Of a DNA stretch of 23,901 nt, positions 12,501 to 21,500 are shown one piece after another. The stretch is from Saccoglossus kowalevskii. Its lineage: Eukaryota; Hemichordata; Enteropneusta; Harrimaniidae. Every line of letters begins with the position of its first letter. The stretch's first letter is position 1. The translations under genes and the position numbers were made by a program. Below the pieces are notes generated by a model that saw only the letters and a list, made by a program, of their open reading frames with translations, had not been told where the DNA came from and did no database searches. The stretch is from positions 151,332-175,232 of the forward strand of contig NW_003112478.1 of assembly GCF_000003605.2 (NCBI RefSeq), written 5' to 3'.

Positions 12501-15500
12501 TTCTCCTTTATTTATCCCTTCTTAAAGATGTCGCTAACACAGGACAAAGAAATTTCTTAAAATGCTGCCAAAATATTCCTGTGAATAACTACTTGATAAT
12601 AATAAACATAAAAAAAAAAACATGATGAAACTGAACTGAACCTCTCTTTTTTTTTGAATATTTAATTCAAAATGGCTGCCAGACTAGAGTTTAATGCTGT
12701 AGGAAAATTACAAAACAAAAGTTTGGGTGTCCTTATTTTTATTTGCTTATTAATTTTGGAAGTTTTATTCAGCAAATATTAAGAATTTGTAAAGCTTTAT
12801 AAATATCTACAATTTTGGAATCATATAATTCGTACCTGCATATAGGAACTACCATTGGGTTGTCTTTTGTATCTCTGTATAGTCCTTTCTCTTTCAACGC
12901 TTCCAATACAGACTTGCGTGCACTAAACCTCTTCATACCCTGAAAATAAAAATATATATAAAGACATATTATTACAGAGATGTACGTCATTAAAGTATGA
13001 AGTCGCTTGATTTGAACAACCAATCAAAAATCAAAAACAAGAATACAGTAAGGTGCAATTATAACTGTTAATTTTGCACTATGTATTTTTGAAATCGAAT
13101 TAAGGTTGAACACAGTGTGACTGTCACTGTCACCTCACGGTGTCTGCATTTTCATCTGTTTTACCTGCTGAACAACTCTCTACAATTATATCAGTTCTGT
13201 TTTCAGTAAAAATCTTTGTAAACACGGTCAATGTTATTCAATACATATCAGAAACTTGCATGATATACTACTGTAAAATGACTAATGATAAGTGATGACC
13301 TCTATGTCAACATGATAAGTGATGACCTCTATGTCAACATGATAAGTGATGACCTCTATGTCAACATAAGTTATGACCTCTATGTCAACATAAGTTATGA
13401 CCTCTATGTCAACATAAGTTATGACCTTTATGTCAACATGATAAGTTATGACCTCTATGTCAACATGATAAGTGATGACCACTATGTCAACATGATAAGT
13501 CATGACCTCTATGTCAACATAAGTTATGACCTCTATGTCAACATGATAAGTTATGACCTCTATGTCAACATAAGTTATGACCTCTATGTCAACATGATAA
13601 GTTATGACCTCTATGTCAACATGATAAGTTATGACCTCTATGCCAACATGATAAGTTATGACCTCTATGTCAACATGATAAGTTATGACCTCTATGTCAA
13701 CATGATAAGTTATGACCTCTATGTCAACATGATAAGTTATGACCTCTAACAATGCAGGACTTCAGGAATGTCAAAATGAAGTATTTGTTTTCAAGTTCTT
13801 TGTATGCAATGGGTATGAAGAAATATTCTTAACATATTTATAGACAGACATTTTTTGGTTATTGTTGTAATATATTCACCTGCAGGGTGTTAGTCAGCCA
13901 CCAGTCTGCCCACCAAATGGACTGGCAACTTTGATTTTGGACTGGCAATTTTTTACTTTTTTTCTATTTTTTTCCTATTGTTCTTTGATAATGTTACCAA
14001 AATATATCCAAAACCATCTACATTTTCATGAAGTTGAATTGTTTTGAACTGGCAGTAGCAAATTCATGTAAAATCAGGTTGAGGCTATGTCTCACATTTT
14101 ACAAACTGAATAGATGGTGGTCGTCGCGCTGCGTCCTGTTCAATATGGGACTTGTATCGACATGCGCGACACGAGTAAAATACATTGTTTGTTAACACAA
14201 AATTTGAGTGACGACCACTGCACTTTTGAAAGTCTCGTCAACACAATACAGTGCTTGTAAATACATTCATATTTCTCTCACTGTTTTATACATGTAGTGA
14301 CACAACTGTTTTATTATTGTACATATTGTATAATACTTTACTTTTGCTTGGAATTTATTTTCGCTGACGGAATGATTCAGTGAATATAAAATCCAGAGAA
14401 TATACCTTTTTTTCTATATTTTACATTCAACTTGTCAAAAATCAGTGAAAATAAATTCTATACAAAGCACCAAAAACGTCTTTTTCAGCAAAAATTAATT
14501 CCAGCTTAAATAAAGTATTTTACAGTAGTCAATTTTCTTTCAATGTAAAGGCTGTTACTTTGTTACATTTCTATGCACAATCTATCATATAATCAAACTC
14601 AGTGACTCTATCCCTCCTCGTAAAATCCAACATTTAAGAGTGACAACATTTGTCATTTTAACTCTCAATGGAATATCAATGATTGTTAACACAAGACTAC
14701 TTCTGTAGATGAGAAATGACAAGTCATATTGGCACAATATTTTGCGATATTATGAGGTTATTACGAGGATACCTCAAAGTATGCAGGAAGACAGTACAGC
14801 GAGAGTATCGACCAATGTTCTTCCAAGAATACTTCATGGGAATGCCAAAATCAAAAATGTTTAGACTAGAATCAGCGAACTTCTTTGTGTGGAGTCCAGT
14901 CAAACCCTGGTGGCAGCCATGTTTGTTTTTATTATTTTAGAGCACTCTTACGTGCGTAATCATTCCATATTTTGAATTCGCATTTCCTTATATGGTAGGA
15001 TGAAAATACCCAGCAAAATTACGACACGCTGTAACTTATGATGTTACGATGTGATAGCAAGTCCAGACAGGCATTGTAAACCTTCATTTTAAACAGTTTT
15101 GTAAAATGTGTCAAATAAACAAGATTTTGAATTATCTCACATACATCAGCGTAGCCACTATATTGATTTTTGACCCCACTGTCCGAACAGTTTGAATCGT
15201 GTGAATGGGGCATATGCAGTGCCCTCTCACGGCAGCAGAATGGAATGTTTGAGGGAACTTGGAAAAGGTCTATTATATAATGTTAAGGGATTACTAGCAT
15301 ATCACAATGCATAAAAGTGAATGCCTGAACGATCATGTTAATGTAAACACATTACTGTATCATAAAAACCTTAACATTATACATGTTCTGGGGCCAATCA
15401 CTTGGCCCAGGCACATGCCTGACATCTTGGAAATCTGGCATCATCATTCCTAATTTGAAGTTTATCTTTCCTAATATGGTATTATGCAAATATCCTGTTA

Positions 15501-18500
15501 TGGCATGCTTATACAACAGTTAAAAAACAAATTTATACTTACAGCAAACTGTCCGCCAACATCAGTAATATTCCCGTTGTCATCAATCATGGTCAAGAAT
15601 ACCAAATCATGACGTTTACCAATATCGTAATCATTGTGATCGTGAGCTGGAGTTATCTTTACAGCACCTAGATATGACAGCAATATCATTGATCAACACT
15701 GAGGGCAGCAAACACAGCCTTACTCGATTCCCTGTATCTAATAATAAATTCTATAATATACATGTTTGTGGACAACAAGGGATGTGAGCAATTTCATCTA
15801 GACAGTAGTCATCCACGTCTGGTGAAATAGAACAACTAGATGTAGGTACATGCATTAGCCAACTCGCACAACCCACCCCATCCAACTTGACCTTCTCCTC
15901 CAAAACTAATAAATCTCATTACATATTCACATATTGACCATCCAAATGAAGTTGGCCAGAATTGAATAATAATAATCGGTTCAGGAATGCCTGAAAAACA
16001 CAGCATAGTAAATTGGTGTGTTTCGTTGTTTTTTTTTTTAAAATGACCCCTAATCATTCAAAAGTCAATGAAACAAAAAGCAAAATGATATGCATATGGA
16101 TATATTACATGTATGTCTTGTCTTTGTACTAACTTTAAACAAAATCGGTCCATGTGTTTCCAGACGCATGGAACACACCATTATCCCAATACAGTGATAT
16201 TAAATTGTCTCACCCATACTCACCTGTACCAAATTCCATATCCACATAGTCATCACAGATAATCGGCATGGTTTCATTACGGAAGGGATGAACTACACTT
16301 TTTCCGTGTAAATGTTTGTATCTTTCATCGTTTGGATGGACGGCTACAGCTGTATCACCTAACATCGTCTCAACACGTGTTGTCGCGACAACAATTTCTT
16401 CATCTGTAATAAATTATTAATCAATAATTAATTACAAAAAAAGTCATGCATGTTAATTTTGTAATTAGCATAATATAAATAGACAAGTTTAAAGCAGTAA
16501 GTTTCAAATACACATTGTTATTTTTCACAAAATTGTTACACACTACAAAATATTTGCATAGTACCATACTGGACTATGTTAGCGCCAATGCCTGCCCGGT
16601 CAAGCGCCCAAACCCCTACTTTTGCGCAATTTTTATATTCGGAGTCACAATCGGCAAAGCGCCCACCCCTTAAAAATGTCACTAATTTAAAACTTGGTCT
16701 TTGATCATTGCTTAACAAATAACAATATGCTTCGACAATGACCTGTTAATATAAGTAGAATGCGATAAATATTTCATGCCATATTTAGTTTAGCTATCAA
16801 AAATTGCTAGTTTTTTTAAAAAACCATGCCGTTTATTCGCCGAAATCACTTCCAAAGGATCGTACTTCAACATCGATAATTCACTTCCGCATTGTGTTAA
16901 CAACTAGAAAGTCTTCTGGAATTTCCGAAGAATTCTTTCGGTACAACACAACATTCTGATTGAAATAACAGACTTGACCCATTAGGTCAAAGGATGTTGT
17001 TGCAGGTCAAATCATCCAAGAATACATCATGACGGAAATTGCTTTTCACCGAGAGTTTGCGTACGATCCAACACATTCCTCGGTGGAGATGATGAAGATT
17101 TTGACTTTGACTGTGTTTCAACAGACTTATTTTTAATCTCATAATTTCGAGTGGTACGTAATTAATAATAGTAATAAAATGTACATATTTTTTGTGACCA
17201 TTTCTGTTTCTTCATTGCAAAAGTCAATGACGACGTAACTAATTTTGTAATTTTATTTTTCCTCGTAGACGTAATATCCCCCTCAATCTGTCACATGGTG
17301 AATTAAAATTGTCATTTGCACTCTTTTCCGAGGGAGGTGCTCGGGTAAGCCCCCACCCTTAAAAGAAATCATGATTTTCTGAGCTGAGGACACTGGGCGC
17401 TAACGCGGTCCAGTATGGTAATTCATGTCCAATTTATGTTCAAAATTGTCATAGAAAATACCATGAATTAGAAAAATTTTAAACGAGAAATACCGGTAAT
17501 AAGGATTTACCTGAGTCATGCACTTTATATGCAAATGAGACTAGGACACCAAATTCTATTTTGTCATCGTATCCTGGTACAGGTAACAAGGTACGTCCTG
17601 TTAGTTCGTGTTTATTCACCTAGAAACGAGATAAAAATGATCTTTCATATTATATATGAAACAAGTCATAATAAGACACAATCCCAGTCATGTTAATAGT
17701 AAACTTAAACTAAAACAAATCAGCCATCTTGAAATGAGTTCATGTCAACAACAACTAGTGCAGTTTGATTTCTCAGGAAGTTTGCACAAATTTTTCTCTT
17801 GTAAAATCAGAGCAGTACAAGTAACTTAACTGGCTTAAGATGTATAAATACATGCATAAAAAATCAGAAACTTGCCTCAATATCTGAGATAGCAGAGTTT
17901 AGTCGGCAGGACCAGTTTACCAGTCTATTACTACGATAAATAACACCTTCCTCGTGAAGACGAACAAATGACTCCTTGACGGCTCGAGATAATTTATCAT
18001 CCATGGTAAAGCATGTACGGTCCCAGTCATATGATGAACCCATTGCCTTTAGCTGGTCATAGATTCTGTCGCCTTTCCTATAATATATACATCGATAATT
18101 AAATTTTCTTGAAGTAAAAAATCTGGCTTTCTTCAACGTTTGAATATGCCGAAAAGTTAATAGCATTCTAGTACACATCAAAGAAATCAGCGATCAAAAT
18201 CATGTCGGCCGAGCTTCTTTTCGAAACTATGTCATACAATCTGATGGCTGTTTTCGTCTGAGCTGAAGACGTGCAAACTTAAAACTAGGGTAGTCCTGGG
18301 AGTCTATGTCACACTAAGAAAGTGTGTAACAATTCAACTTACTCATTTTTCCACTTCCAGACTTCATCAACAAATTTGTCTCGTCCCAAGTCATGCCTTG
18401 TTAATTGTTTTTCCCTGAACAGTTTCTTCTCAACAACAACTTGCGTAGCTATACCTGCGTGATCACATCCAGGATTCCAAAGTGTTATCTCACCCTTCAT

Positions 18501-21500
18501 CCTATGCCTGTATAACAAGATAACAAGTCAGTGATGACATAGCCCCTGTCCGACCATTATGTCACTGAGATTAGGTTGAGTGTATTGGTTCAAGCAATAC
18601 ATGTACATGAAATATTGCTGAAAAACAATCTATCAGTAATGAATAACAACAGATCTAATGAATATAAATATTACAGTTAATACATCTACACTAAAGTCAA
18701 TGTAATCCAACGAAATGAGAGTTTAGTTACGCCGGGCTGCCGTATATCACATAAGTTGCAGCCCATTGTTACTGTATAGTGGTAACACATACAGTACGCT
18801 ACGCTATGCTATCAATATTTGGAAAATAAAATGAAACATAGAAAGACTTGTGTGTGGCAAATAATTATTTATGCAAACACGGTGCCATATAGGATCTATG
18901 GTAAGATAATGTGAATTGAAGCATGGTTGTTTATTCGTTTAAGAGATGTATTCAACTATCATATTTGTCCGACTGAGTGCGTAGGGTACTAAATCGTGTT
19001 ATTTTAATAGCGAGGTCGGCCTGACTGAGAACCTCATTTCTCAAACAATTGGCAAAATTCATTTTTAAACATGATGTGTCAGTTTCTTCTGTCTATCTAG
19101 GAGGTTTATAAAAGTTTCATGTATGTAACTGTTTACAAGCTATGCACACACAAAAACCCATGGGTGTTTACCTAATAAATACTTAAATTTGATTTCCAAA
19201 CAAGGTAAACACAGAATAAATACAACAAATTATGTCACGTACATAATTTGGAAGTCTATTGAAAAACAATCTGAATGTCAACGGTGACAATCATCTGCGG
19301 CAAATCCATGTACTTGAAGTACATGAAGCCATACTCACAGGGTAATAACTTGACATAAAAATTGTGTGTACTTTATAGTCAGGTGTTTTGAACAAGCCTA
19401 TGTGCCTCAAGTCACGAATACAATCACAAACAATTTTTTTTTTTTCTTGAAGACCAACCTTCCAAGCAGTTAACAAGCTGACGCAACCGGTCACTGGTAG
19501 CCTAGTGGTTGTCGTATCAGACTAATGATCGGTAGACCCAAGTTCAATCCTACCTTGGGCTGAACATCAAAGGGTCGACCCCTATCCTGGGTGAGTGTGC
19601 CACAGACTCAATGGGAAGGCCAATTCCACTGGCCCAGATTCATTCACTAACGAATGCGACTTTGAGGGAACCTTGGTTAAGGTCTGCAGGTGCTTGTGTT
19701 TGGCCGAGCCTGGTTGATGCCAGAATAGCGCATTAAAATTGCCATTTGATAGAGAGATGGCCACACAGCCCGGTCATGTAGTCCCAAACAGGAAATGACT
19801 TCTGTGGCAAAATACACAATGTGTCAGCACTAGCACTTGCAATTTGCACTTACAAAAAAAAAGTCAGGAGAGACAACAGTGACACTCAATGTCCAGAACT
19901 GTCACCTGGCACAAAAACATTTTAAAAAAACAAAAAACAAAAACAAGCTGACTCAACTGATATTTTATTTTGACTGGGATTTCTACAAAATCAGTTCTGT
20001 TAGACGGTAAACAGACCAGCATTTGGTGGTGGTACATTGTATAACAAACTATGATAGAAACCAAACTTAAACTCACCATCTCACTAGTGCATCTTGCACA
20101 GATGATGTCAGTGCATGTCCAAGATGTAATGAACCAGTAACATTTGGTGGTGGGATGCAGATCATAAACACATTTTTCCCCCGGGCAATTTCCTCCTTCA
20201 ATGGACCATGCTGTTACAATACAGAAATACATACAAACAAACAAACTATGAAATATTGAATTAGAGTTGAATATTCAATATAAATGACATTCCAAAATAC
20301 TTTATTTCAGCTGAAAGTAATTTTTGCTGAAAAGAGTTTTTGGGTGTTTTGTATGGAATTTATTTTCACTGATTTCTGACGTAAAATGTAAAAAAAAATA
20401 GGAAAAAAGGTATATTCGCTAGATTTTATTTTTAACTGAATCATTCCTCCAGCGAACATAGCGAAAATTAATTCCTAGCGAGAATAAAGTATTTTACAGT
20501 AATAGGATTCCATTAATTGTAATATTTACATCTTATTGGATTTCCAATACACACATACTAACATGCAATGATGTGACAGAGATCAGTGCGGTGTTAATTG
20601 TCTATGACCTCTGAGCGCCATAGTTTTTCCTGCCAAAGTCTTGTGCATGTTTCACACTTCTATTCATTTCTCTGTAATTTCTTTGTTAATTTCAGACCAA
20701 ATTGACCAAATTAACCACACAGCTTGATATGGAAACAATTTAGTAGGTTTATTTTGTGAAAGGTGACGAAATAATTTTGCCACTCAAAAGGTTAAACAGT
20801 ATTGAAAATTCGACTTATGTAAATAATATGTCACTATCATGACCTCTGAAGGTCACACATCCAAGTATTTTCGTTAGTATACATATCAAAAATGGATTCA
20901 TTTTATTTTATTGATATTTCAACACAACTTTCTAGACTTTCTTTCAGCTACTTGTGTAAAATGTTTTGTTTTTTTTCGAGACAGAATGCCCAATGGTGCA
21001 TGATTGTGTTTCTGTCAACTATTGTACAAACAAAAGTAGCCGTATGTGAGACTTACGTGCTCATGAAAGTGATCTATTCGGTGTAAAGGGTTTTCGATTG
21101 CACCATCAAACTGACATATTTCAGACAAGCATGTTTAAAGAGCAGCGATAGTCACTTTGTGTTACTTCGATTCCATTCATCTTAATGTAATGTACATTGT
21201 TTGCATGGAATTTGAATGTTTACTATGTGACGAATACCGCCCTCTGTGACCACCACCATTAGTGGGAATTTTTGTATTACATTCACGTATACATGCACAA
21301 GACTTACACCATATTCTGGCTTAAAGAACTGCATTTTCTCCCACCATGAGTACCATGCAGCCTCTACATACTTGGGACTATAGGAATCAGGCATTACACA
21401 GGATATATCTAAAATAAAAACATGATTCCAATGAATAATATTACAAACGAGATTAGTAAGATTTGTGTTTGACATGCAGCATGTGATTGCAGTGTGCATG

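Larger units (their letters stand above)
12940..15542. other. VARS intron between exons 9 and 8, non-repeat parts
   Basis: Besides the minisatellite and MITE copy 2, the stretches 12940-13285, 13750-14329 and 14528-15542 hold no gene I can support. The 74-codon plus-strand frame at 14716-14940 has no recognisable domain. GGTGGTCGTC near 14114 and GACGACCAC near 14212 could be arms of a small degenerate element. Confidence 0.5.

Noticed and set aside
13286-13749. CRISPR-like regular array
   Set aside because: Units are directly adjacent with no unique spacers, and the context is an animal intron.
13282-13752. 154- and 156-codon frames on opposite strands
   Set aside because: Both come from the 27/24-bp tandem repeat; unit length alone keeps them open.
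14716-14940. 74-codon plus-strand frame
   Set aside because: No recognisable domain, no splice or promoter evidence, and it lies inside a VARS intron.
16974-16990. Palindrome TTGACC-N5-GGTCAA as a nuclear-receptor or operator site
   Set aside because: It is a single short palindrome inside a transposon relic with no supporting context.
17040-17144. Transposase C-terminus (frame with [17 protein letters not shown] before a stop) inside the 859-bp TIR element
   Set aside because: The acidic tail is suggestive, but the frame is only about 34 codons from the clear part and no catalytic motif is visible upstream.
19488-19565. Functional tRNA gene
   Set aside because: Only the A and B boxes are tRNA-like. 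I could not pair an acceptor stem, and the unit is bounded by a SINE-type target duplication and A-rich tail.
19864-20244. 126-codon minus-strand frame over exon 3
   Set aside because: It reads exon 3 in the wrong frame; the correct frame gives the HLGH motif and matches phase on both sides.
20640-20795. Fourth family B MITE copy
   Set aside because: Only the last 30-40 bases resemble the family end; the rest does not align by eye, so it is left as a possible worn fragment.
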